Positions 36,666 to 48,478 of a DNA stretch of 64,000 nt are shown here, piece after piece. The stretch is from positions 28,755,631-28,819,630 of the forward strand of contig CM023535.1 in NCBI GenBank assembly GCA_013350335.1, in the 5' to 3' direction. The number at the start of each line of letters is the position of its first letter. Position 1 is the stretch's first letter. The notes below the pieces were generated by a model. That model saw nothing but the letters and a program-made list of their open reading frames with translations, searched no databases and was not told the origin of the DNA. Both the position numbers and the translations under genes were made by a program. The stretch is from Chimonanthus salicifolius. Lineage: Eukaryota; Streptophyta; Magnoliopsida; Laurales; Calycanthaceae.

Positions 36666-38860
36666 TTGACCGTGTGGACCATCAAGTGAGCTCAAATATG
36701 AGTTAAATCAGGTGGTGTTGGGACTGAAGTGAGTTGGAATTAAATCAAGTAATGAGTTGACACAAGTAAATTAAATGAAATGCATTAAGTGTAGTGAGTT
36801 GGGTGAGTTGAGTTGGAAATCAAAGGGACCTTGAACTCAAGTGAGTCAAATGGGATGTGAAGAGTTTCTTTGATCTCAAACAGCACCAAGAGAACAAGTC
36901 CCACACATTGGAAGTGAAGTGGTGCCTTGGCCAAGCCAAGGGTCACCATGGTTGGGGCGGCATTAATGAGGTAAGATGGAGGGGTCTTTCCATCTCAAAA
37001 GATGCATTGGTTGGTGCCACGGGATGCAATGGTTGGCAGCAAGTGTCTCCTTGGTTTAATCAAAATTTGATGAGGAGTAATGAGAGGATATGGGGCTATT
37101 TAACAAAAGGAAATACACCATTCATTTGGCCGAATGTTACATTGTAAAAACCTTAGAATTCTTATCTCTCTCCCTCTCTCAAGAACACATCCTCTTGGCC
37201 GAATTATACTTTGGTGTTTTCACCATTGATCAAGCACATTTTTGGCTAGACACTAAGGAAGAAGGAAGGAAGCAAGATGGAAGGAAACAAAGATCAAAGA
37301 CAAGAGGAAAGGCAAAGGAAATTGGTAAGTATTTCCATGGAATTTGGTTTAATTAGATTGGTAAAAAGGGAGCATGTTTTGGGCCATGGAATGGCCGAAT
37401 GCATCAAAGAATTAAACCTTGGATAAAGGTTGTTTAAAATGGTTAAAATGTATCATTGGGTTCGGCCACTTTGGATGGCCGAACCCCATGAAGTTACTTG
37501 GGTAATTGGATGGTTTTTGTAAATTGAAAACCATGCAAAATGATGGACAGTTTTACATGCTTTTAATGGACATAAGGTGTAAGTTAAAAAGGTCCAAATC
37601 ATGGGTCATTGTGTCGACCAATTGGGATGGCCGAACCCCATGAAATGGTATGATATTTTTATGGTAATTTGTGATGGTTTTTAAGAGATAAAAACCATAC
37701 AAAATTATGGGGTTTTTATGTGATTTAAATGGAGATAAACTTACTGTTTTGGTTGGTCATTGGAATGCTGAACCATGTGGTAATCATAGCCAAAAGTATG
37801 TATGAATGTTGGAAGCATTGAACCAAAGAGAACCATAGGGTTCGGCCATGAGTATGGCCGAACCCCATGGACTGTTTTCATGGGGTAATCAGATTAAGAT
37901 CATGTGGGAATTTATGTCTTGTTTTATGATTTTGTGTTAAGAATCATCTATGCTTAGTTATGAATATAAATTAATCAACCATGATAAATGGTGGAACATG
38001 AGATAAAAATCCATAGGGTGAGGTTCGGCCATGTAGTATGGCCGAACCCCACTAATGATCATTTGATGGACTTAGGGTTAATTCTTAATGTAATTGGAGA
38101 AGGGTGATGAAGGGATAAAAGAACCAAGAATGATGTATAGGGTTCGGCCATGGGTATGGCCGAACCCCATAGAAAGAAACTTGGGTCATGTTTGAGGGTT
38201 TTGAAGGATTAGAAGACCTAATTTGGATTGGTGAGTTCGGCCAAGTAGTATGGCCGAACCCCACTAAGGTAGTTTGGTCATGTGGGCTTTGACTATGAAG
38301 CAAAAATTAAATATGGTTAGGCCAATGGCAAAACCGTAAATACAAGTCAAAGTGTAATATGAAAGGATTGATCAAAGAACTTGAAAAGAGGAGTCCAAAA
38401 CCAAAGTGGTATGGTTCGGCCATGTGGTATGGCCGAACCCTACCAAGATATGTTTGAAGGGTAAAGTGTTTAAGGGTTGATCAAATGAAAAGGAAGATTA
38501 AATCCTAAGTTGGTGAGGTTCGGCCATGGGTATGGCCGAACCCCACAAGATGATTTATGGGGTTTTGGACTTAGTTAGAAATCAGATGGTATATTGTATT
38601 GACTTATTGACATGAAATAAGGTAACGGAACTTGAACGGCGTGCGAGTCGTGATCGGGTGAAGCTAAAAAAGAACGGACACTTAAGCAAAGTTTCCGTAG
38701 GTTTCGTACCTACTTGTAACCACTTTTATAGTTGGTTTTATATGGTTTTTATGAGTTATATTGTTATTGTATTATGTTTCAAATGGGTTTTTGAATGATG
38801 AGATATATTTACAAATGACATATATTCATTGATATCTCATGCATGGCATGGGGTAATGAT

Positions 38861-39359
38861 TGTGGATTACCTTGTCGTGAGAGTTCCAATGAAAGAACAC
38901 TGTGAAATAACTCAATGATGAGCGTCCTATCCACAGGAAATGAGGAGCACTGTGGATTACCTTGTCGTGAGAGTCCCATGAAAGAACACTATGAAATAAC
39001 TCAATGATGAGAGTCCTATCCACAGGAAATGAGGAGTACTGTGGATTACCTTGTCGTGAGAGTCCCAATGAAAGAACACTATGAAATAACTCAATGATGA
39101 GAGTCCTATCCACAGGAAATGAGAAGTATTGTGGATTACCTTGTCATGAGAGTCCCAATGAAAGAACACTGTGAAATAACTCAATGATGAGAGTCCTATC
39201 CACAGGAAATGAAGAGCACTGTGGATTACCTTGTCATGAGAGTCCCAAAGAAAGAACACTGTGAAATAACTCAATGATGAGAGTCCTATCCACAGGAAAT
39301 GAGGAGTACTGTGGATTACCTTGTCGTGAGAGTCCCAAAGAAAGAACACTGCGAAATAA
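38861..39359. repeat. Minisatellite, five and a half units of 90 bp
   Basis: Units start with TGTGGATTACCTTGTC at 38861, 38951, 39040, 39130, 39220 and 39310 (one unit is 89 bp). Each junction contains the 8-bp inverted pair ATCCACAG and CTGTGGAT. It sits in the LTR slot where other copies have the CCGACGGAG units. Confidence 0.95.
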
Positions 39360-40023
39360 CTTGATGGCTATGTATACTTGTGGCGGGTGGGACTCATTAC
39401 ATTTGCACTTACATACATAGCATTGATTTTATATGTTTTTTATTATCCTATATTATGATATATGCATGTTTTATATACTAACCTTGTGATAGCCCTGATC
39501 GGAAAACCTACTGGGCGCGTTGATCTAACGCCCTAATTCTATCTTTAGAGGATGATGCAGGAAAAGGAAAGGTTGAGGATCGCGAAAGAACCCAAGCTTA
39601 AGCGCTTGGGTGTTGGATTGGATTTCTTAATTATTGTTATTTGGATAAACTTCATGGATATGTAATAATGGAGATAACTGCTATGGTTTGGTTTAAGTTT
39701 GAATGAATGTTTAGTTTTAAGTAAATATGACTTGTACTTTGCTATCTGAGAATGGAGCAGTCTGAGGATTGATTATAATTCCACATGTATGACTTATTCC
39801 GCAGTCAGTTTATATTATTCCGCAAGAGTTACTTAGTTCCATGTGTGGATCTATTTTCATGGTCTTAGTCCATGCACACATGGGTGGCCAGTTAAGGGTC
39901 GGACTTTGGGTAGTCCGAACTTAACTCGCGTCGTGACGTCGTCCGCCCTCTTCCGGTGTTATTATATTATTATTATAAAAAAAAAAATTAGACTTTGAAT
40001 CTCGGAAAGGGCGGGGCGTTACA

Positions 40024-40495
40024 GTCCTCTCCCCTTCCGGAATAAGTGTTTGCTGCTTCTCTATCACCTCCCACTATTTACCAGCATCATCAATCAGCTG
40101 TGATGTGGCCAGTAAAATCTTGTGAGCATGACTCGTAATATTCAACAAAGTCAAAATCTGTGAAATTTTCTTCAGCCAGTTTTCTGCTCCAACATCCCTT
40201 CTCTCCCCTTGAAGTAAGGAGGGCGCTGTTGCTGGAAATCTCTGATCATGCTCCTGTCATTATTTTCCTTGGTGGTTCCATTATCATTCAAGTGTTGTTG
40301 AAGCATCGAAGTGACCACCGCTTGAACCAAATTTTGCAATTCAGAAGGCACCATTGGTATGTTTACGCTACTTTGTTGCTCCTCCTCTTGCTGGGATTGT
40401 TGTTCTTCCTTTTGATGATGAGATTGTCGTTCCTCCTCGTCACCCCCATTTGGATTTTGTCGGGTATTTCTCCTTGGCCTTCCCCTTGGAGCCAT
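40024..40495 (-). pseudogene. Tekay-2 gag N-terminus
   Basis: Reading from 40495 leftwards, the protein starts MAPRGRPRRNTRQNPNGG with an acidic, glutamine-rich stretch. NIPMVPSELQNLVQAVVTSM follows, matching the gag start of Tekay-1. The open frame ends at 40172; the rest up to S5 at 40023 belongs to the gag domain but is out of frame. It continues at 36227. The ATG context and distance from the primer site fit the true start. Confidence 0.88.
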
Positions 40496-40764
40496 TTTTC
40501 CCTAAGCCAAACATATCAAGACTTAGTTTTCATCATAAAATTTGTATTTCCTACTTGTTGGGGAAAATTTCCAAATAAGCACTCTTGGTTTTTGCTTTGT
40601 TTCTGGGGAAATACATCCTATGTTGCTATGTTTGATAATCCGATAATTTTGACTGTACTTCCTTTGCTATCATCCGTCTGAGTCTAACGAAGTAAATTAA
40701 TGCACGAAGACCGGATTAATTTACCCCGAAAGATTCAATGTTTCGGGTTCGCTCTGATACCAAC
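40496..40764 (-). promoter_or_regulatory. Tekay-2 leader: stem-loops and tRNA-iMet primer binding site
   Basis: On the minus strand TGGTATCAGAGC (40751-40762) follows the LTR end after two bases. Then come a 7-bp stem CCCGAAA/TTTCGGG (40725-40747) and a 10-bp stem GTAAATTAAT/ATTAATTTAC (40692-40724). The order and distance equal those in Tekay-1. The remaining leader shows nothing specific. Confidence 0.9.
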
Positions 40765-41569
40765 TGTAATGCCCCGTCCTTTTTCACTCGCTTCTTCCCG
40801 TAAATCAGAGTCTCTTTTTTTTATATAACAGAGTAGGGTGATAGAGCGAGGGACATCACGACGCGAGCTAAGTCCAAACTTCCAAAGTTCGACCCTTAAC
40901 TGGTCAACCTTATGTGTGCATGGACCAAGTCCACGAAAATGGTTCACACATAGCAATATAAACTTACGGAATATTAACATCAAAATTGCAGAATCATAAT
41001 AGAACCAAGTTCTATTCCATTCAGATAGTAAAGTACATCAAGTCCTTAATCATCATTTAAAATAACATAATTATCAAAATTAACATCCATCCATCTAAGT
41101 TATTACATTCCAAAATCTAGATACTCAAATACAATTCCATGAGTAATTTTTATTAAAAATAATAAACTAAATCATCCAAGCTCCTATGCCTGGCCCGTCT
41201 TGCGTTCATCGTTCCCCTGATTTCCTGTATCATCAACTAGGGTACAAATAGGGCGTTAGAACAACGCGCCCAGTAGGTATTCCAGTTACGGCTAACACAT
41301 GGTTGGTACAAAACATATAATAATATCGTAATGTCAAAAACCATATAAAACCATGCCATGCAATGATGACAAATGCAATGAGTCCCACCCATCACATGTA
41401 CATAAAAGTACCCACCACATAGGTCTTTTTTTTTTGAACGGTGAAAATTTCATTAATAGAACAAAGATACAAATGTAAGAAAACAAAGATGAGGCCTAAG
41501 AGATATAGGCCTAAAATAGCTAAAACTTATACCCTATGAACCCAACATTAAAACATAGACCCAAGTAAA

Positions 41570-42495
41570 TTATCCCCCAAGAAGGTGAAAAGTGCCCCTC
41601 ACAGTTCCATCTACACCATTTTTTGCAAAAAAATCCGCCACCCCATTAGCAGAGCGGTTGACAAGAGAAAATAAGACCTCCATTCTTGTTACCAACCCCT
41701 TAATTTCCCTCATCAAAGTAGTCAGCCTCCATGGCGGACGCTTCTCCCCTTTGGCCCATTTAATAGAGTTAGAGGAGTCACTCTCAATCAATAATTTAAC
41801 CCCCCTAATTCAGACCCTAAGATTAAAGCTCTCCGTATACCAAAAAGTTCCGCCTCATTAGATTCCTTTGACCCCACAGATTCCTAAAAGACAATTCTTA
41901 TGACGCCCAAATGATCCCTAAGAACACCCCCGATCCCCGCCGGATCCGGTTTACCTCTCGAAGCACCATCAACATTAAACTTGAAGACACCACAAACCGG
42001 AGGAGACCACAAGGCTCGCACCCTCTTGCTTCTTGGGCGATTCATCAAGCAACCCTCCCATGCTTGGAACAAGTCATTGATTTTACAATCCCTAAATTCC
42101 TTATTAGCACAAATCCAACAACACAATCTCCAATTAGCATTATGAAAAAATCCATTAAAATCTGACTTAATCCCTTCAAAGACCCTAAGATTTCTCTCCT
42201 TCCAAACTGACCACAAAACCACTGAGGGGATCAAGTTCCAAACAATCTTTTTCCTACTTCTCAATCCAGATAGTAACCAATACTCCAAAACCCCCTCCCA
42301 CGAACTAGGACAAACCCACGATACGCCCAAAAGCTCCAAGAAGCAACTCCAGAGTCTCCAAGTCACTGGACAAGTAACCATAAGGTGATCGATAGATTCA
42401 TCCTCCAACTCACAAAGTGGGCATTTAGCATCACCCTCTTCCGATAAAAGACCTCTTCTCCTAAGCTCTACCCTAGTCAGGATCTTCTTCTTCAT
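41570..42495 (-). pseudogene. LINE ORF2: zinc-binding region and RNase H domain
   Basis: It begins KKKILTRVELRRRG and has a zinc-binding pattern CPLCELEDESIDHLMVTC (zf-RVT type). An RNase H domain follows with FKFNVDGASRGKPDPAGIGG (first catalytic aspartate), of the kind found at the C-terminus of some plant L1 elements. A stop at about 41884 and a frameshift near 41800 break it. The tail (IESDSSNSIKW, then VNRSANGVADFFAKNG) is in another frame at 41570-41791. Confidence 0.9.
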
Positions 42496-42501
42496 GCAAC
42501 A

Positions 42502-43761
42502 CTAGACAAACATTTGGACTCCTGGAGGCGCCAGGGATTTCCATAAAATAACCTTAAGAACCGTCAAACCGGTCACACCTTGGGGAATTGCTTCAATTAA
42601 GGATTTAACTGAGAAGAGACCAGAAAAGTCACCCATCCAAACAAGCTCATCTTCACCATCTAAATCCATCGGAAATTCATTGAGCAACCTTTTAAGCTCA
42701 TTCAGGCTATCAATCTCAAAACCTCTAAGATTTCTCCTGAAATCAAAAAGCCACGACCCCCCTTGATCAAACAAATCTCCGACTAGAGCGTGCCTATTCC
42801 TAGAGGCCCTAAATCTTGGGAAACTCTCCTTCAGGGGCATATCCCCTAACCACACATCTTCCCAAAAAAATGTCCGATTACCTTTGCCAACCAAGAGGCG
42901 CAAATGTTTTCTGAATAGATCCCCCACTTCTGAGTTACCCTGACAAATCCTCCACCATGCTTTAAGAGTTTGTGACCCCGATTTTTCTACTTCTTCCCCT
43001 AAACTCCACTCATTGACATTTGATGTTCCATACTTTGCCTTTAAAACTCTTACCCACAATGCATTCACTTCCTTGCCAAAACGCCAACCCCATTTACAAA
43101 GCAAAGCTTCATTCCTTAACCAAATGGGAACCATATCCAATCCACCTTTAGCCTTAGGCATTGTAACTTCCGTCCAGCCAATTAGGTGAACTTTCCTTTT
43201 TTCTTCCTTATCCCCCGAAAGAAATCTTCTGAACAGTTTTTCCACTGTATTGGCAACCCCTTTAGGAATTTTGAAGAGGGATAGGAAATAAGTGGGGATA
43301 TTGACTAAGACTGATTTAATCAGAGTCACTCTACCCCCCAACGAAAGGTATTTCTTATTCCACCCCAACAATCTTCTTTCTATTTTTTCTATGACTGGAG
43401 ACCAAAACTTCTTGAGTCTAGCGTTGTCCCCCACCGGAAGCCCAAGATACATGAAGGGCAACTTACCCTCACCACAGCCCACTGCATTGGCCCATTCTCT
43501 GACCTCCGAACCATCCGATCCCACTCCTATTAAGGTGCTCTTGCCTAAGTTAATTCGAAGCCCAGAAACCAATTCAAAGCATCTCAAAATCGCTCGAAAA
43601 CCCAATACCTCCTCTTTGTTATGATCGCAGAAGAAAAGGGTATCATCAGCAAATTGTAGGTGGGTCAAAACTGGACCACCATGGCAAACCTCAAAACCTT
43701 TGATTATACCCATATCCCTAGCTTTCAACACCAATCTGTTTAGACTGTCTCCAACCATTGT
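42502..43761 (-). pseudogene. LINE ORF2: C-terminal reverse transcriptase
   Basis: About 420 codons remain. The catalytic box FADDTLFFC lies about 38 residues after the 5' truncation, so the RT fingers and the endonuclease are gone. After it come the thumb region blocks KLPFMYLGLPVG and RLLGWNKKYLSLGGRVTLIKSVL, typical of plant LINEs. The open frame extends 29 codons into the LTR up to 43848, which is a chance fusion. A TAG at 42502-42504 (probably from TGG) separates it from the next part, which continues in the same frame. Confidence 0.93.
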
Positions 43762-45170
43762 CCACCACATAGGTCTTTCGGACGCCCCGACGGAGTGTGG
43801 AGCCTCCGGATTCTTCCTGATGGAAAAGCACATCAAGGTACCCCACATAGGTTTTTTGGATGCCCCGACGAAGTGTGGACCCTCCGGTTACCAAAACCTT
43901 CACCCCATGCCATACATGAGATGCCAATGAACACATGTTATTTTATAACATAAACATAGCATTTAAAATCACCTTTTGAAACATAATCACCACATGCTAT
44001 TTATACAATTAAACATAGCATTTGAAATTCAATATAAAGCATATCCTTTGAAACATAATTTCATCAAACATAAAATAAAACAAGAGGTGGAATCCTACCA
44101 AAGACCATCACGTGTCCTTGCGTTTTTCGTCCGGTAACCGCTCACGATCGTAAAGACCTTGTGAGGTCCCGTTACCTTATAATATAAAATCAATCAAAAC
44201 CAAATCCCACTTGATTTAAAATATTTAAAGTCCATAACCAATCCCCATGGGGTTCGGCCATACAGCATGGCCAAACCCATGGCTTACCATTTCCACACTT
44301 ATTTACAAAAATGCCATCCATGGCTATCATTCCATAATCCCATCATTTCAATCATTAAAAGTTGCCTAAGTTCATGTTTGATCCACAAACCATCTCATGG
44401 GGTTCGGCCATAATGATCTTTCAATTTAGGCGATATTTACAATTTTGCCACTAGCTTAGGTTTATGTCTCCCCATTAATCTAATCATCATATTAAATCCA
44501 TAAAATCCATTCAACTAGATTCATGGGGTTCAACAACACACCATGGCCGAACCCTATGACATCTTCATTCCATCTTAGGTCCAACAACCTAAGTTTATAC
44601 TTAGAAAGTCCACATTTAGAAACTTTCTAATTTCATTATCCAACTTCCATACTTAGAAAGTCCCTAAAATGGAAACTTTCTAAATTTATCATTTCCTATT
44701 CTTGGATCCATAATTCCAAGTTCTTTCCATAAATAAATAGTTTCCAAAATTAACATGCATTTTTCCATAAATAAATAGTTTCCAAAATTAGCATGCATCT
44801 TTTCATACTTGGATAGTTTCCAAATTAAATTCCATAATTAGAAATTTCTTAATTAAAACTTTCTAATTTAGTCTCCACCTTCCAAAACTAGAAACTTTCC
44901 CATTTTAATCTCCTCCTTCTATTTTTAGAAACTTACTTAATAAACAACCTTCCATAATTAGAAATCATCTTCCATAATTAAAAGGTTTCCATAAATAAAC
45001 CCTAGTGGGGTTCGGCCATACACCATGGTCGAACCTCACGGAGACAAATCCATCCTTTTTCATTTACCTTCTAAATTAGTAAGCAACTCCATGGGGTTCG
45101 GCCATACACCATGGCCGAACCCTATGGTTCATAATCTTCCTCTAACAATTATTAAATAAGACATTCATCT

Positions 45171-45957
45171 TGTAACACCTCGGATTTTCAATTTATGATT
45201 TTATATGAAAATTATCCTTTAATTTGTGAATTTTAGATATGGATTTTAATTGGACAAAGAGTTGGGTCATTGGCCCAATTAAGTCCCAATTGATTGTGGA
45301 ATAGGTTTAATTAAAATTAAATGGGGTTGAATTAATTTAGTAATGCAATCCATGATATGCGCATGGAAGAAATTGATGAAAGATTTTAGGAGTTGCATAG
45401 GTTTATGTGGGATTTTCATATCCACATAGATATGATAAAATATCTTGAGAAAATTAGATAAGTGTGCATGGCCGAAATTTATAGGATTAAGGGAAGGTTT
45501 TAAAATAAGAAGGGGAGGTCGGCAATTACTAAACTAGTACAAGGGGCGCACGGCCCTAAGGGGGGTTGCCTATCTTAAGCACCTTCTAATTATGGGACCA
45601 AGGGAAGATTATAAAAAGGAGAGGTAGCAAGGGGCGCATGGTTTACACACCATAGCCGAATTTCTTTCTCTCTATCTCTCATTCTCGGCAATACAACAAG
45701 AAGGAAAGAGGGCAGCCAGCAAAAGGGAAAAATCAAGAAGAAGGAAAAGGATTGGAGGAGCAAAGAACAATCGGGAAAAATCGAAGGGTTGCGTAAACGG
45801 TTAGTATCTTATTTATAAATTTGTTTTAAAGATAAAGAACCATAGGGTTCGGCCATGATGTTTGGCCGAACCCCATGGAAGAAGATGGGTGTTGATTGAT
45901 TTTTAAAAATGGAAAGAAAAGAACCATACGGTTCGGCCATGGTGTATGGCCGAACCC
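45171..45957 (+). mobile_element. Left part of an S3-like solo LTR in the Tekay-2 5' LTR
   Basis: It starts TGTAACACCTCGG at the same LTR position as S3 (CATCT before it, CATCC before S3) and follows S3 closely for 790 bp, with two GTTCGGCCAT hairpins (45845 and 45930). It stops inside the second hairpin, where minus-strand LTR sequence begins. Confidence 0.88.
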
Positions 45958-48478
45958 ATGATCTTTCAATTTAGGCGATATTTACAATTTTGCCACTAGC
46001 ATAGGTTTATGTCTCCCCATTAATCCAATCATCATATTAAATCCATAAAATCCATTCAACTTGATTCATGGGGTTCGGCCACACACCATGGCCGAACCCT
46101 ATGACATCTTCATTCCATCTTAGGTCCAACAACCTAAGTTTATACCCTTTATTTTATTTAAAACTAACATAACCTAACTCATAATGTAGGTTCATAATCT
46201 GATTCATAAATCAGCCCTTAAACCCTAATTTAAAGACACCTTTAATCCCTTAATTTAGAACATGGGGTTCGGCCATACACCTTGGCCGAACCCTATGGTG
46301 TATAATTTCCAATTAATCTCCACATTTCTATAATTGGAAGGTCTCCAAATTTAGATTTCACCTTCCAAGAATAGAACTTCCCTTTATTAATCTCTCCTAC
46401 TATCATTAGAAGGTTTCCCTATTTAACTTACCAAAAATATAAACCTCCTTCCATAAATGGAAAGTTTTCTAAAAATAACTCTACCTTCCATTTTTAACCT
46501 AAGGTCCACATTTAGAAGGTTTCTTAATTAAACAACAACCCTTCTATGATTGAATATCTTATTCCAAAATTCACAAGGTTTCCAAAAACTAATCCTAGTG
46601 GGGTTCGGCCATAACTATGGCCGAACCTCACTCATGGCAACCAATCCCTTCATTTAAATTAGGTTCCATAATCAAGCCTTACCTTCCATTCTTGGTTTCG
46701 TTTCCATAAATAACTTTTATGGTCTTTAAGTAGATACTTTCTAATTTTAATATCCACTTCCAAGAATGGAAACTTTCCTTAATAAGTAACCTCCTTTCCA
46801 TATTTGGAAACACCTTCCAAAATTAGATCGTTTTTCCATAATTAACCACTCCTTCCATATGTGGATTGTTTCCCAAATTAGCAATACTTTCCATAATAAG
46901 GTTTCCAAAAATAACTCTAGTGGGGTTCAGCCATGCACTATGGCCGAACCTCACCCTTTTAGATCTAGGTCCATCTTTTACATTTTCTTTCCAATTTTAA
47001 CCCATGGGGTTCGGCTGAGCACCATGGCCGAACCTTATGGTTCATGATCTTGGCCCTTGGTTTAAATCTAATCCAAAATTAATCATCAATCCATATAATG
47101 TTTGGTGGGGTTCGGCCATACACCATGGCCGAACCTCACTCCTCCTTTTTATTATTTTAGATCCACTCCATTAGCCATAAAACAGCCATGGTTCGGCCAT
47201 GCCATGGTCAACCCATACTCCATATTCTTTCATTGATTTTCTTGAATCTAAAACATACAATCACCAAAGGTTTCTATGACTTAAGATCTAGGAACATAAA
47301 CCCAATTAATAAATCAACACTCTCCATGGTTTCCAATCTTTAAAACCAATTAATTAAGCAAATCTTTCCATGGGGTTCGGCCATGCACTATGGGCGAACC
47401 CTATGGTTCTTTCTTCTCTTTTAAAACCATTTGCCCATCTCTAATTTTCTCTTCATGGGGTTCGGCCAACCACCATGGCCGAACCCTATGGTTCTTTTGA
47501 TTTCATAAATAAAATTATAACATTAATGCTTAGATACTAATCTCTTCCTTGCTCTTCTAATCTTTCTCGTCCTTTCTCTTTGATTTTCTCCAAACAAGAA
47601 CTCCTTTTAGTTGCTGCCCTTTCTTCTCTTGCTCTTGCCGTGTAAGAGAGGACTTGAGAGAGGGAGAGAGAGAGAGGAATATAACTTGGTAATGGGGTTG
47701 TAAAAACCGTGCACCCCTATGGATCTCTCCTTTTATTAAGCTCTCCTTAATCCCATATTAGAATATTCTTAATAGAATCTTGCCCTCTTGTGTTTCCCCT
47801 TTTTTTTTACACGTATACTATATTGTAGCACAGTTTTAACCTTGTTAACTTTCAAATCAGAAAAAGTGGTAAACTACAAAGTTGTAGCTCTTGAAATCTT
47901 ATTTCCAACACAAAAAGAATCAAAGCAATCGGATATCAGAGTAAAAGGTTCTGGACATATGTCAAACCTTCCTTATTTAACCATGGCCGACTTTCCCTCT
48001 TTAATTAGCCATATCCGACTTTCCCTTGCCTTATTAAGACTTCCTTTAATTCTTATTACCAAGTACTATGCGCATAACCCTAATCATAATCCAAATAATC
48101 TTTTAATTTAATTCATAGATATGTCATCCCTTTTTAAATATCTAGCATATCATTGTGGATTTAAAAATCCCACATATCTCTCATGTGCATAATATGTAAA
48201 TCACTATCTAAAATTCGGCCAAGATAATCTTTATTTAATTTTTTTAACATCTACTTGGATATTTCAAATCCACTACTCGGCCATAATATCCTTTATTCAA
48301 AATTGGGTATGATTCAGCACTAATTTAATCCTACCCATTTAAATTTTAGTAAAACCAATTCCAACATTGATTGGGTCCTAATTGGGTCATGGCCCAATTC
48401 CTTATCCATATAAGATTTAATTCCAAAATTCATAATCAAAATTAAATAAATAATAAACTGAAAACCCGAGGTGTTACA
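45958..48478 (-). mobile_element. Truncated minus-strand Tekay-type LTR (S4) joined to the S3-like fragment
   Basis: From ATGATCTTTCAATTTAGG it matches the interior of the Tekay-2 LTR (compare 27770) up to about 46147. It then differs, and ends with GAGGTGTTACA at 48478. About nine GTTCGGCCAT hairpins are present (46068-47490). The usual start (TGTAACG) is missing. It looks like a different subfamily. Confidence 0.78.

Larger units (their letters stand above)
36228..40023 (+). mobile_element. Solo LTR (S5), diverged Tekay type, inserted in Tekay-2 gag
   Basis: 3.8 kb from TGTAACACCCCGATTTC to GGGGCGTTACA. The flanks are ATCCT (36223-36227) and GTCCT (40024-40028), with one mismatch. Gag reads on the two sides. 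It carries eight GTTCGGCCAT hairpins (37458-38545), the 90-bp minisatellite, the GGGCGCGTT hairpin (39513-39533) and TGACGTC (39934-39940). No coding region is visible. It differs enough from the other LTRs to be another subfamily. Confidence 0.9.
41429..43761 (-). mobile_element. 5'-truncated L1-type LINE in the Tekay-2 5' LTR
   Basis: Its poly(A) tail shows as a T run ending near 41436. A 17-bp target duplication, CCACCACATAGGTCTTT, is at 41412-41428 and 43762-43778. The element is 2.3 kb and keeps only the distal part of ORF2. The other Tekay-2 LTR lacks it (27080), so it inserted after Tekay-2. Confidence 0.95.

Noticed and set aside
38957..39349. 130-codon repetitive ORF on the minus strand
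   Set aside because: It exists only because the 90-bp minisatellite unit is a multiple of three and lacks stops in one frame.
40160..40681. 173-codon plus-strand ORF
   Set aside because: It is the antisense shadow of Tekay-2 gag and its leader.
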